48,613 bases of DNA from Gammaproteobacteria bacterium (GTDB taxonomy: Bacteria > Pseudomonadota > Gammaproteobacteria > SZUA-229), in assembly GCA_024277705.1 (NCBI GenBank), contig JAJRUQ010000119.1:1-48613 (forward strand). The letters are read 5' to 3'. A program made the translations under genes and the position numbers. Each line of letters opens with the position of its first letter. Positions within the stretch are counted from its first letter, which is position 1. The notes under the pieces were generated by a model. It saw only the letters and a list, made by a program, of their open reading frames with translations. It was not told the origin of the DNA and made no database searches. Of this stretch, positions 17,703 to 26,900 are shown one piece after another.

Positions 17703-18383
17703 TTATAAGCCAATCCACTGACTCACCGCCTGACGTGCTGCAGCATTTGCCGGTCGTGCGATCAAACCGGTACGGCTGATGGCGACCCGGTATTCAGCTC
17801 CATCGGTCATCGGCAAATACACTGCGCTGCCGTAAGCCGCATCAACCCAGTGCAGCCATTGCCGATGCTTGTTCGCAAACTGCCATAAATCAAGTTTTTC
17901 GCTATCACCAAGCGCTGTTTTCTTTACCAGCGAATAAGCACTGTGGCGACGCTGCTGCTCTTCAGTGATATCAATATATCGTCCCGATATCCGGTGCAGG
18001 CGGTAATTGGCATCAAGCCCGAATAAAGTAGCCACACCCTGCCAGGTCAGTACCTGCGCATCCAGCTGCCACTCATCACCGTGTAACTCCACGACTTTCT
18101 GCAACCCCGAATCCAGTGACTTTATTTCTACGCGAAATGTCTGCCCTGACAATTGCTGAAAGCTGATCTCAGCCACCGCCCGCTCATAGGTCAGGCGCTG
18201 ATAAGTATATAAATTGGATGCCAGTAAAAATGCTGAAGATGCCAGCAATAAAAAGAAAAAACCCGAAAGTTCCAGACCGGCAGCTTTCAGAAAACGGCGC
18301 TGAAACAACCGTCTTACCCCGGTCACTGTCAACACCAGCCCCATCATGGCAATAACTGCGCTAAATAAGGTTAACTGCGACAT
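17703..18383 (-). CDS. Membrane protein of unknown function
   Basis: 226 aa. Two hydrophobic helices are visible at the N terminus (about residues 3-22 and 38-57), with a basic RRLFQRRFLKAAG linker between them. The rest is a soluble, probably periplasmic domain with FRVEIKSLDSG, DEWQLDAQVLTWQG and VAISRTGLIARPA. I could not assign a family function; a similar two-helix arrangement is common among proteins labelled only as conserved membrane proteins. It lies 54 bp after the TPR gene and 110 bp before typA, on the same strand. Start ATG at 18383. Confidence 0.7.
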   Translation of the reverse strand: MSQLTLFSAVIAMMGLVLTVTGVRRLFQRRFLKAAGLELSGFFFLLLASSAFLLASNLYTYQRLTYERAVAEISFQQLSGQTFRVEIKSLDSGLQKVVELHGDEWQLDAQVLTWQGVATLFGLDANYRLHRISGRYIDITEEQQRRHSAYSLVKKTALGDSEKLDLWQFANKHRQWLHWVDAAYGSAVYLPMTDGAEYRVAISRTGLIARPANAAARQAVSQWIGL

Positions 18384-18437
18384 AAGGGGCTGTACAACAA
18401 AGGAATACCAGCGATCCGAGCGGCCTCAGTAAGCGCT

Positions 18438-19493
18438 TTACAAACGCGAAATGCGGTCTCTGGCCTGCTCTGCTTTTTCAGTGTATCCGGCTTCATCACA
18501 AATACGGGCAAGTTCTTCCAGGGCACGAATATTATCGATATCAACTTCCAGCGCCTGCTCACAGTGGTAACACGCTTTATCAAAATCACCCTGTTTTTTC
18601 GCCACTTTTGCCAAACCTAAAATAGCATACAAATCATGCCCCACCTTCAAACTGGAATGATAATGCCTGACCGCGTCATCAAAACGCTCCAGTGAAACCA
18701 GTGCATCACCCACACGGGTCCATAATGACTGATTCTCCGGCTCCTGATCAAGAATCTTTTCCCACCAGAAAACCGCCTTTTCCATATTCAACTGACCGCG
18801 ACAGCAATCGCCCATGCCAAACAGGGCAAAATTATTCAACGGATCTAATTCAAGCGCATTCTGGTAGTAATCCACAGCACGATCAAATTCTTTGCGGCGA
18901 CGATAGATATTACCAATCATGGTCATTAATACCACATTATGCGACGAGTTCTTAGATAACAAGCGCTCAAAACACTCCAACGCTTTTTGATCATCATGCT
19001 GGGCGTAATACACATTCCCCAGACCCAGTAAAGCAAACGGATCATAAGGTTTTATATCCAGCGACTGCTCATAAAAATCAATCGCATTATCGATATCATT
19101 CATCTTATGATAAGCATCAGCGATGCGCACCATCACATGACTGTCTTTCTCGTTAATCTCCAGGTATCGCAACCAGTAGGGAATAGCCTGTAAAGGCTGC
19201 TTCATCCCCCGGCGCGCATCACCCGCACCACGTAATGCGAATATATTGTTCGGATCACTTTTCAGCACCGCATCATATTGCGCACCAGACTCTGCAAAAC
19301 GATTTAACTTACGGTAAACATCACCTAAACCAGACAGCACATACGGATTATCCTCATCGATTTCTTTCGCTTCTAAATAAACTTTTTCAGCTTCTTCCAG
19401 CTGCCCACTGCGAAACAGGCGACTGCCTTTTTTAGATAACTCAATAACCGCTTTTTTTGATATTCCTGACATAGATACTTTTTTCGTTTTCAA
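18438..19493 (-). CDS. Tetratricopeptide repeat protein
   Basis: 351 aa built of about nine consecutive 34-residue TPR units; repeated cores such as PYVLSGLGDVYRKLNRFAE, PFALLGLGNVYYAQHDDQKA and NFALFGMGDCCRGQLNMEKA are clear. It probably acts as a protein-interaction scaffold. No signal peptide is evident, so it is likely cytoplasmic. The frame starts at a TTG (19493) with AAGGTG just upstream; an ATG at 19472 is an alternative but lacks a ribosome site. It is the first of three same-strand genes ending with typA. Partners cannot be inferred from sequence. Confidence 0.8.
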   Translation of the reverse strand: MKTKKVSMSGISKKAVIELSKKGSRLFRSGQLEEAEKVYLEAKEIDEDNPYVLSGLGDVYRKLNRFAESGAQYDAVLKSDPNNIFALRGAGDARRGMKQPLQAIPYWLRYLEINEKDSHVMVRIADAYHKMNDIDNAIDFYEQSLDIKPYDPFALLGLGNVYYAQHDDQKALECFERLLSKNSSHNVVLMTMIGNIYRRRKEFDRAVDYYQNALELDPLNNFALFGMGDCCRGQLNMEKAVFWWEKILDQEPENQSLWTRVGDALVSLERFDDAVRHYHSSLKVGHDLYAILGLAKVAKKQGDFDKACYHCEQALEVDIDNIRALEELARICDEAGYTEKAEQARDRISRL

Positions 19494-19694
19494 TTCACCT
19501 TAAAGAACAAATCTTACAACGATAGTTCAATTATATACAGGGGTAATTTCTCTGGATGGCGACTATATCGATGAAAGCGGCAAATCATCTCGCCAGAACC
19601 TGCCTGCTGACCACTGCTTGCGCAAAATTATTACAAATAACCCCGGTTAATATTATTTCACAAATCATCCGGCACTCGCGTAAAATACTTTTCA

Positions 19695-20618
19695 ATGCAC
19701 AATACCAGCCATCAAAACCAATATCAGAGCAGAAAACATGCCTATCTCATCGATAGCAGCATTTATATCTTTCGTGGCTGGCATGTGTATTCTGATGAAA
19801 TTGTGGACCGTGATGGCAACCCCTGCAATGCTATTTATGGCTTCACTGAATTTCTACGCGAAATACTGGAACTGGAACAACCTGAATATATTGCCTGTGC
19901 CTTTGATGCCAAACAGACCCATTCCTATCGGCGCGAAATCTATCCTGAATACAAGGCCAACCGGCCACCGGCACCCATAGAACTAAAAAACCAGTTTAAA
20001 CACTGCCGTAATTTTTGCCGCGCTGCCGGTATTGCTGACTTTTCCAGCAACCGTTTTGAAGGCGATGACATTATCGGCACACTGGCAACACAATTGCGCG
20101 AACAGGGTTTTAAAATCACCATCTTAAGCGCCGATAAAGATCTTGCACAACTACTCAGACCCGGCGATGTCTGGTGGGACTACGCACGCAACAAAATTCT
20201 GCATTATAAAGATGTAGAAAAAAACTTCGGCGTCAAGCCGGAGCTGATAGCCGACCTGCTGGCACTGGCCGGTGATAAAGTTGATAACATCCCCGGCATT
20301 CCGGGTATTGGTTACAAAATGGCATCCAACCTGTTGAAAAAATATCCCGGCATTGAACTCATCATGGAAAATATCGAAAAAATCTCCGACATGAAATTCC
20401 GTGGCTCAAAACGGATACAGCAGCTGGTTGAGCAACACCAGCACATTCTACCGATGACCAAACAGTTAACAACGATTGTCACCAATGCGGAATTCAAAGG
20501 ACCAAAACAGGACATCCGATGGACTGGCATCAATGAAGACGCCATGATTAACATATTTAATCATCTTGACGCCGCAAAAGGGCGGCGCCAACGCTGGTAC
20601 AACCTTCAGCCTGCATAA
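19695..20618 (+). CDS. 5'-3' exonuclease (FEN/PolI N-terminal type)
   Basis: 307 aa, a stand-alone flap/5'-nuclease of the kind fused to the N terminus of DNA polymerase I. Acidic metal ligands are seen in YLIDSSIYIFR, CAFDAKQTHSYRREIYPEYKANR, FEGDDIIGTLA and TILSADKDLAQLL. The helix-hairpin-helix DNA clamp is DKVDNIPGIPGIGYKMASNLLKKY, with a downstream IRWTG. It probably removes RNA primers or flaps, or acts in repair as an Xni/ExoIX-like enzyme; the conserved acidic cluster suggests an active nuclease. The ATG at 19695 follows a 201-bp spacer with nothing else visible. Confidence 0.88.
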   Translation: MHNTSHQNQYQSRKHAYLIDSSIYIFRGWHVYSDEIVDRDGNPCNAIYGFTEFLREILELEQPEYIACAFDAKQTHSYRREIYPEYKANRPPAPIELKNQFKHCRNFCRAAGIADFSSNRFEGDDIIGTLATQLREQGFKITILSADKDLAQLLRPGDVWWDYARNKILHYKDVEKNFGVKPELIADLLALAGDKVDNIPGIPGIGYKMASNLLKKYPGIELIMENIEKISDMKFRGSKRIQQLVEQHQHILPMTKQLTTIVTNAEFKGPKQDIRWTGINEDAMINIFNHLDAAKGRRQRWYNLQPA

Positions 20619-20645
20619 GGTCAGAGAACGGCCAGAAAGAGATAT

Positions 20646-20753
20646 TGTAAGTTAAAAGTTTTAAGTTACAAGTAGCAAGTTAAAAGCTGAATAACCTTCT
20701 GTTTAACAAGCTTCTTTTGATTTACGTTTTTAAACTTACAACTTACAACTTCT
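20646..20753. repeat. Heptad-armed inverted-repeat element (copy B)
   Basis: The left arm (20646-20688) is a run of 7-bp units of the form GTAAGTT, AAAAGTT, TTAAGTT, ACAAGTA and GCAAGTT. The right arm carries the complementary AACTTAC and CAACTTA units. Much of its unique sequence, including AAGCTTCTTTTGATTTACG, recurs in reverse orientation as copy C at 23801-23877. It lies between the exonuclease gene and rluE. Confidence 0.85.
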
Positions 20754-20795
20754 CCTTTGGCTCATTAGCAGACATGCGGTATTACATCACACACT

Positions 20796-21332
20796 ATGAT
20801 CATATTATTCAACAAGCCATTCGATGTACTCTGTCAGTTCACTGATGACCAGGGCCGCAAAACCCTGGCTGACTTCATCAAACAGAAAAATGTCTATGCT
20901 GCCGGTAGACTCGATCGTGACAGTGAAGGCCTGTTGCTGCTTACCGATAATGGCAGACTGCAACACAAAATCACCGACCCGAAAAATAAAATGGAAAAAA
21001 CCTACTGGGTACAGGTCGAAGGTGAAATCACCGACGCCGCTATCTCGCAGTTAAAAAAAGGTATCATATTAAAAGACGGTTTGAGTAAACCGGCCAGAGC
21101 ACAAATAATTTCACCGCCGGCAGCATTATGGCCAAGAGAGCCCCCCATACGTGAACGCAAAAACATTCCCACTTCATGGTTACAGCTCGCTATTACAGAA
21201 GGCAGAAACCGTCAGGTAAGACGCATGACCGCCGCCACCGGCTTCCCGACATTGCGCTTAATACGCTACAGCATCGGACAATGGTCAATAGATAACATTA
21301 AAAATGGACACTATAAAATAATTGATGCCTGA
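20796..21332 (+). CDS. rluE: 23S rRNA pseudouridine synthase, RluE-like
   Basis: 178 aa, matching the RsuA/RluE family without an S4 domain. The catalytic Asp is in [19 protein letters not shown] (Asp in GRLDRDSEG), with KTYWVQVEG and the C-terminal [23 protein letters not shown] motif. RluE converts U2457 in 23S rRNA to pseudouridine; the RsuA relative acts on 16S rRNA, and the lack of an N-terminal S4 domain favours RluE. The ATG at 20796 is the natural start. Repeat copies B and E flank it. Confidence 0.9.
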   Translation: MIILFNKPFDVLCQFTDDQGRKTLADFIKQKNVYAAGRLDRDSEGLLLLTDNGRLQHKITDPKNKMEKTYWVQVEGEITDAAISQLKKGIILKDGLSKPARAQIISPPAALWPREPPIRERKNIPTSWLQLAITEGRNRQVRRMTAATGFPTLRLIRYSIGQWSIDNIKNGHYKIIDA

Positions 21333-21389
21333 AACCGCCTGTAAGTCCAGCCGGATTGTTTCCAGCTCAACATTTCGTGTAAAAGCTTT

Positions 21390-21497
21390 TTTTGCCGCAA
21401 AAGACGCAAAGAAAAACATTTTTGTTTGTGCGCGTAGCGCACAAACAATATTTAGTTTTAGCTTTTCTTCGCGCTCTTTGCGTCCTTCGCGGCAAAA
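21390..21497. repeat. Palindromic element with a nested perfect hairpin (family 2, copy E)
   Basis: Outer arms at 21390-21411 and 21476-21497 match as reverse complements at 20 of 22 positions (TTTTGCCGC...GACGCAAAG). In the centre, 21422-21448 is a perfect 12-bp hairpin around a GTA loop. The outer arms contain short periodic CGCAAA units. A related copy (F) lies at 23665-23786. Confidence 0.85.
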
Positions 21498-21579
21498 CGT
21501 TTTTAAGGTTTTTAAAGATCAGCTAAGGCTCAACAGCAGAAGCTGAACTGTTTTCACCTTTATCCACTTACCGGTTAGC

Positions 21580-21924
21580 TTACGACTGGGCCTTTTTAAC
21601 AAATTCAGACTTCAGCTTCATTGCACCAATACCATCAATCTTGCAATCAATGTCATGATCGCCTTCAACCAGACGAATGTTTTTTACTTTGGTACCGACT
21701 TTAACCACTGATGACGAACCTTTTACTTTCAGGTCTTTAATCACCGTAACCGTATCTCCATCCTGTAAAACATTACCAACACTGTCTTTAATCGCCACCT
21801 CATCACTGCTTTCATCTGTGGCATGTTTTGACCATTCGTGCGCACATTCCGGGCAGACAAGCATGTCGCCATCTTCATAGGTATATTCCGAATCACACTT
21901 CGGACAACGGGGTAGTTCACTCAT
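21580..21924 (-). CDS. yjdM: YjdM/PhnA-type zinc-ribbon protein
   Basis: 114 aa. An N-terminal zinc ribbon (CPKC at residues 7-10 and CPEC at 24-27) is followed by an SH3-like C-terminal domain with [12 protein letters not shown] and KVKNIRL. The family was once named PhnA because of an older link to alkylphosphonate use, but its molecular role is unresolved. ATG at 21924 with AGGAAA upstream. It is a single gene, with repeat E on one side and the cupin gene on the other. Function is not specified by sequence. Confidence 0.9.
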   Translation of the reverse strand: MSELPRCPKCDSEYTYEDGDMLVCPECAHEWSKHATDESSDEVAIKDSVGNVLQDGDTVTVIKDLKVKGSSSVVKVGTKVKNIRLVEGDHDIDCKIDGIGAMKLKSEFVKKAQS

Positions 21925-21996
21925 AGGTTTTTCCTGGTACAGGGAAGCTCAGATTAATGTTAAATAAAAAAACCGGCACTATGCCAGTCTCATTTC

Positions 21997-22395
21997 TCAT
22001 TCAGCGGTAAAACCGAACGCTTTATCATGCACATAAACCAGCTTGCAGGTTTCAATATATCTTGCATCATGAATACGACCCGCACGAATATAACCGGTAT
22101 CCCCCTTGTTCAGAACCAGCGGTTCACCGTCGGCCAACAAACCATCGTTACCGCGGGTAAAAAACTGTATCGCCATTTTACCGTCCACAACCACGGTCAT
22201 ATCATCCCCCGGATGCGAGTGTGGCGGCTCTGCACTACCCGCCTGCCACTGCTCCAGCATTACCTCAACCCCGTTAACATTCTCCGGGTATGTGCTACGT
22301 ACGGTAAATCCTTCAGGGGTATCAGGCACGGTCACGTGATTTTTCCAGACAGCACTTTCATCCGGACTTATTTCTTTCTGCGGCTGCTTATTCAT
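21997..22395 (-). CDS. Cupin domain protein
   Basis: 132 aa with one cupin barrel. The metal motif reads HSHPGDDMTVVVDG, with an acidic residue where many cupins have Glu, and a second motif region GRIHDARYIE. The ATG at 22395 is preferred: the frame extends to 22440, but that stretch lies inside the terminator hairpin of the upstream gene. Cupins range from dioxygenases and isomerases to regulators; nothing here identifies the substrate. Confidence 0.75.
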   Translation of the reverse strand: MNKQPQKEISPDESAVWKNHVTVPDTPEGFTVRSTYPENVNGVEVMLEQWQAGSAEPPHSHPGDDMTVVVDGKMAIQFFTRGNDGLLADGEPLVLNKGDTGYIRAGRIHDARYIETCKLVYVHDKAFGFTAE

Positions 22396-22428
22396 TGTTT
22401 TATTATCTCTTGTTTTATAGTCATAAAA

Positions 22429-22451
22429 GCGGGCTGACACTGTCAGCCCGC
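22429..22451 (-). terminator. Intrinsic terminator with a perfect 11-bp stem
   Basis: GCGGGCTGACA and TGTCAGCCCGC are exact reverse complements around a single base. On the minus strand the stem is followed by TTTTAT. It ends transcription of the 88-aa gene just upstream, 18 bases past its stop. Confidence 0.75.
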
Positions 22452-22469
22452 AACGCTGCGTGGATTCAA

Positions 22470-22736
22470 CTAGCGTCTTCTTGAATCACGGTAATCATGA
22501 TTCTCCAGTGCAACGTCCGCTTCAACCTGATCACAACGGCGCTCATAAACTATTTCACGTCCCATTGCTGAACCGACATAAGCATTACCACCGGCATTAG
22601 GCAGTAATTCACATTTCACACTATGAACGCCTTCACCCAGAACCACTTCAATTTTATCCATCCGTTTACTAAACACCGTCACCATCATCTTCATCCCGGT
22701 TTCAGTTACACAGACTTCTATTTTTTGTTCATTCAT
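22470..22736 (-). CDS. Small conserved-looking protein of unknown function
   Basis: 88 aa. I do not recognise a family. It begins MNEQKIEVCVTETGMKMMV, alternates beta-like segments (KIEVVLGEGVHSVKCELLP), has three cysteines and ends in a basic YRDSRRR tail. The ATG at 22734-22736 and the terminator at its end make it a plausible independent gene. Coding is supported by the clean frame and position only. It is transcribed away from the DUF2058 gene, with a 231-bp divergent spacer that holds nothing obvious. Confidence 0.6.
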   Translation of the reverse strand: MNEQKIEVCVTETGMKMMVTVFSKRMDKIEVVLGEGVHSVKCELLPNAGGNAYVGSAMGREIVYERRCDQVEADVALENHDYRDSRRR

Positions 22737-22967
22737 AACAAACCCGCCACTTCAGGTGAATACCGCGATACCCGCCATCAACAAGACTGGACAGGTGTTA
22801 AAAATATTACGACAGACCATAGCATATCCTGCCTCGCTTCATCAAAAAAAACCATCGGCAGCAGCACGGGCAGCCCCTGCCGGTTACAGCCACTCCTGTA
22901 TGCAATCACTTTCAATCAGATTATAATAGCGGTTAATAATTCATTGAACAACGCAGAGACAAGTTAC

Positions 22968-23510
22968 ATGGGCAACCCCTTCCAGGACCAGCTACTCAAA
23001 GCCGGCATCGTTAGCAAGCAGCAGGTTAACAAGGTTAATCAGGAAAAATCAAAACAGCGAAAACAACAACGCCACAAGAAAACTGCGGTTATTGATCAGG
23101 ACAAACTAAAAGCACAGCAACGCGCCGAAGAAAAAGCCAGACGCGATCGTGAACTGAACCTGCAAAAAGAACAACAGGCAAAAAATAAAGCTATATCCAT
23201 TGAAATCAATCAACTCATCAGCAATAACTGCCTGCCTCGTGATGAACACTGCGAAATTGTTTATAACTTCGAACACCGTAAAAAAATAAACCGTATTTAT
23301 GTCAACGCTGAGATGAAACAACAGATCATCAACGGCAAACTGGGTATTGCCCGCATTGAAGGGCGTTATGAGCTGGTACCACTGGCAGTTGCTGAAAAAA
23401 TAAAACAACGAAATGCAAAACGTATTATTTTATTTGAAGCCAGGACTGAAACCCCTGATAAAGAAGATCCTTATGCCGACTATCAGATTCCGGATGACCT
23501 CACCTGGTAA
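22968..23510 (+). CDS. DUF2058 (YaiL-like) nucleoprotein family
   Basis: 180 aa. Starts MGNPFQDQLLKAGIVSKQQVNKVNQEKSKQRK, the hallmark of DUF2058, followed by a long Lys/Arg/Glu coiled helix (about residues 30-75) and a C-terminal domain beginning IEINQLISNNCLP with NFEHRKKINRIYV. YaiL-like proteins are highly basic and were suggested to bind nucleic acid; the physiological role is not known. The frame stays open for 115 codons upstream, but that part is not family-like, so the ATG at 22968 is used. Downstream lie repeats F and C. Confidence 0.88.
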   Translation: MGNPFQDQLLKAGIVSKQQVNKVNQEKSKQRKQQRHKKTAVIDQDKLKAQQRAEEKARRDRELNLQKEQQAKNKAISIEINQLISNNCLPRDEHCEIVYNFEHRKKINRIYVNAEMKQQIINGKLGIARIEGRYELVPLAVAEKIKQRNAKRIILFEARTETPDKEDPYADYQIPDDLTW

Positions 23511-23664
23511 CTCACCCGATAAAAACTTATGCCACTTAACGCTGGTAGCGACATCGCTTTCCCGCCACTGGCCCCATCAGCAATCCGTTTAAAAACCTTA
23601 AAAAATGGTCCGCGAATTAGGACAGGACGCCCGTAAGTAGAATAACGCAGGAGCAGTTATCGAG

Positions 23665-23786
23665 AACGCAAAAGACGCAAAAAAAACTTTCTGTTTATGC
23701 GTTACGCGCACAAACAATAAATAAGTTGATATGATTTTTGCTTTTTTTTCGCGCTATTTGCGTCCTTCGCGGCAAAAAAACGTTTT
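23665..23786. repeat. Family 2 palindromic element (copy F), partly degenerate
   Basis: Part of the 402-bp gap at 23511-23912. The right arm (23750-23786: CGCGCTATTTGCGTCCTT then CGCGGCAAAA) is nearly identical to that of copy E, in the same orientation. The left arm at 23665-23684 and the central ATGCG/CGCGCA hairpin are degenerate. Confidence 0.8.
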
Positions 23787-23800
23787 AATGTTCAGTGGTC

Positions 23801-23877
23801 AATTTGTAAGTTTAAAAACATAAACCAAAAGAAGCTTGTCCAGCTTTTGACTTACAACTTAAAACTTTTAACTTCTC
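23801..23877. repeat. Heptad-armed element (copy C), inverted relative to copy B
   Basis: Read on the minus strand it aligns with copy B: GTTAAAAGTTTTAAGTT, then CAAAAGCT, AAGCTTCTTTTG and GTTTTTAAACTTACAA. Units AACTTAA, AACTTTT and AACTTCT keep a 7-bp period. It lies just downstream of copy F, next to the end of hrpA. Confidence 0.8.
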
Positions 23878-23912
23878 TTCACAGCCGGTTTCTGACCTTA
23901 TATCATCGTCAT

Positions 23913-26900
23913 TCAGCTATCGGATATTTCGTTCCAGGCTTTTTTCAGGCGTTTTTCAGACACAGGAAATTTTGTTTTTAATTCCTGGGCAAACAGCGAT
24001 ACCCGGTACTCCTCCAGCATCCAGCGATATTCGTCCAGTGCGGCGGACTGCATATGCTGCTGTTCCAGCACAAGCCGGCGTTTACTATATTCATCCCATA
24101 ATCCGGAAAATGCTATTCTTAACTGGCGATCACGTACGGCACTGGTTTTTGATTTTTCAAAACGTTTCTGTATAGCGGATAAATAGCGTGGATATTCCTG
24201 CAGCCATTGCCGGTCAACCGCTGAAACAAAATTTTCCGGAAACAAAGCCTGTAACTGCCCCTGTATATCACTTACCACATCAAGCTGTGAAAGTGATGAT
24301 TTTTTCAGTAGTTTTTTAACTTCACGATAATATTTCAGTATTCTGGCAACGAACGCCACCCAGGCCTGTGCGTTTTCATATAATTCTGATCTTACCTGCT
24401 GTAATGACAGAAAAAAACCATCACTCGTTATAATTTTTTTGTCAAGAAACAGTTCATCAATAACATTATTAACAATGTTTTCCACAAGTTCGTTACAACT
24501 GCCAAAATCTGAATATTGCAAACACAGGTTTTTAGTATCCACTATGGATTTTTTTACATGCCTTATCGGTTCCGGCAGAGCATTAATAATAAATCGTCGT
24601 AATGCATTGTGTGTTTCCAGATCTGCTTTGCTTTTATTATCAAGGCTGCGCAGATTTACTTTTTTCTTCTCAATCACCAGTGCAGGAAAAACCTTGATGG
24701 CAATACCCTGTACCCTGATATTCACACCATCAGTATATTCTGCCAGTTCATCGATAATTTCAGGACCGACATCATCACGATTAAATTTATTATCTATCGA
24801 TTCGCCAGTGCCCTGCTGCGTATAACCTGACAACTCATCTTTAATTCGCTGTATGTTTCGCCCCTGCTGAATAACGCTACCTTTATTATCCAGCACCCGA
24901 AAGTTCATCAACAGATGAGGAGCGATGTCCTGCACTTTCCACGCATCATAAGGCACCAGCACACCGGTCATTGTTTTAAGCTGATGACTTAGCGCTGTAA
25001 TCAATGATATGTCATCCGCTTCCATCGCTTCAAAACAGGCATCAGCAAAATTCGGCGCTGGCACAAAGTTTTTTCTTAACTGTTTTGGCAACGAGCGAAT
25101 CAGTGCAATAATTTTTTCTGCCAGCATACCGGGCACCAGCCATTCACAACGCTGGGCATTTACTGCGTCAATAGCGCTTACCGGGGTAACCAGAGTGATA
25201 CCATCACAATGGTCAGTCGGATCAAAATGATACTCCAATGGAAACAGGGAGCCGTTCATTGCCAGGGTATCCGGAAACATATTGCCGGATACCAGTGTTG
25301 CTTTTTCACGCATTAAATCCTGTTTATTTAAAAACAGTTTTTTTTCTGCTTCAGGGTTCTGCTGCAACCATTTGTCCAGTTTTGCACCACTGAAAACATC
25401 ATCAGAAATATGGCGGTCATAAAAATCATATAACACATTTTCATCGACCAGAATATCACGCCGACGTGACCTGGCCTCATGCGCTTCGATCTCATCAAAA
25501 AGCTTTTTATTATGCTTATAAAATGCCGCATTACTGTTAAAGTCACCGGCAATTAATGCGCAACGAATAAAAATCTCTCTTGCTTCAACCGGGTTAACCC
25601 GGCCATAACTGACTTTTTTACCGGCATTGATAATCAACCCGTACAACGTGGATTGTTCAAGCGCAACCACCTGTGAACGTTTCTTTTCCCAGTGTGGATT
25701 ACTGTAATGATATTTCAGCAGGTGAGCGGCGATTTCTTCCACCCAAACGACATCAATCTTTGCATTTGTCCGCGCATAAACCTGTGATGTTTCAACAATT
25801 TCAGCCGCCAGCATCCATTGCGGCGGTTTCTTGAATAATCCTGATCCGGGAAAAACCCTGAATTTTTTATTGCGTGCGCCCGTAAACTCCCGGTTTTCAT
25901 TTTTATAACCGACATTCGCCAGAAAACCGATTAATAAAGATTTATGTATCTGTTCATATGATGCCGCGCAGGTATTAAAGCTTAGTTCAAGCCCGTTCAA
26001 CATGTTTTTAATCTGCTTATGTGTGTCTATCCACTCACGAATCCGCATCCATGAAATAAAATTCTGCCGGCACCATTTACGCAACTGGTTGCCTGACAAT
26101 AATTTTTTCTCATCATGATAGGCCTGCCACAAATTGATGTAAAAAAGAAAGTCCGACAGGCGGTCTGTAAACACACGGTGTTTTTCATCCGCTGCCTGTT
26201 GTTTATCCAGTGGTCGCTCACGCGGATCCTGAGTCGCAAGTGCCGAAACAATAATCAACACTTCCGTCAATGCATTATGTTTCTCTGCATATAATAGAAT
26301 CCGCGCCAGTTTGGGGTCAATTGGTAACCGGGCAAGCTGCCTGCCAGTGCGGGTAATTTCATAAGCACTGTATTTACTTCCCTTGATCGCTCCCAGTTCA
26401 AACAGTAGTTTATAACCATCATTAATCAGACGCTCATCAGGTGGTTCCACAAAAGGAAAATCATCAATATGCCCCAGCCGCAGATTTTCCATCTGTAAAA
26501 TAACAGCGGCCAGATTGGTACGCTGTATTTCCGGCTCGGTATATTCATTACGCAGATTGAAATCATCTTCATCGTACAGGCGAATACAAATACCTTCCGA
26601 TACCCGGCCACAACGTCCCTTACGCTGATTGGCTGATGCCTGTGATATTTTTTCGATGGGTAAACGCTGTATTTTACTTCGCCACGAGTAACGTGAAATT
26701 CTTGCTACCCCGGAATCAATCACATATTTAATGCCCGGCACCGTTAATGAGGTTTCTGCCACATTTGTGGCCAGAATAATGCGGCGTTGACTGCCGGGAT
26801 GAAAAATCCGGTTTTGCTCAGTATTGGACAGCCGGGCAAGCAGAGGCAGCACTTCGGTATTGGCCATCATCCGCCGCTCCCTGTTTTTATTTAATGCATC

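Noticed and set aside
22027-22437. 136-codon plus-strand open frame opposite the cupin gene
   Set aside because: It is antisense to a recognisable cupin and runs through the terminator hairpin.
22623-22967. A 115-codon open stretch upstream of the DUF2058 ATG
   Set aside because: It is antisense to the 88-aa gene for part of its length and looks unlike the DUF2058 family; the conserved N terminus begins at the ATG at 22968.
20646-23877. CRISPR array reading of the repeated elements
   Set aside because: There are only two copies per family, they are palindromic, the spacing is irregular and no cas genes are nearby.
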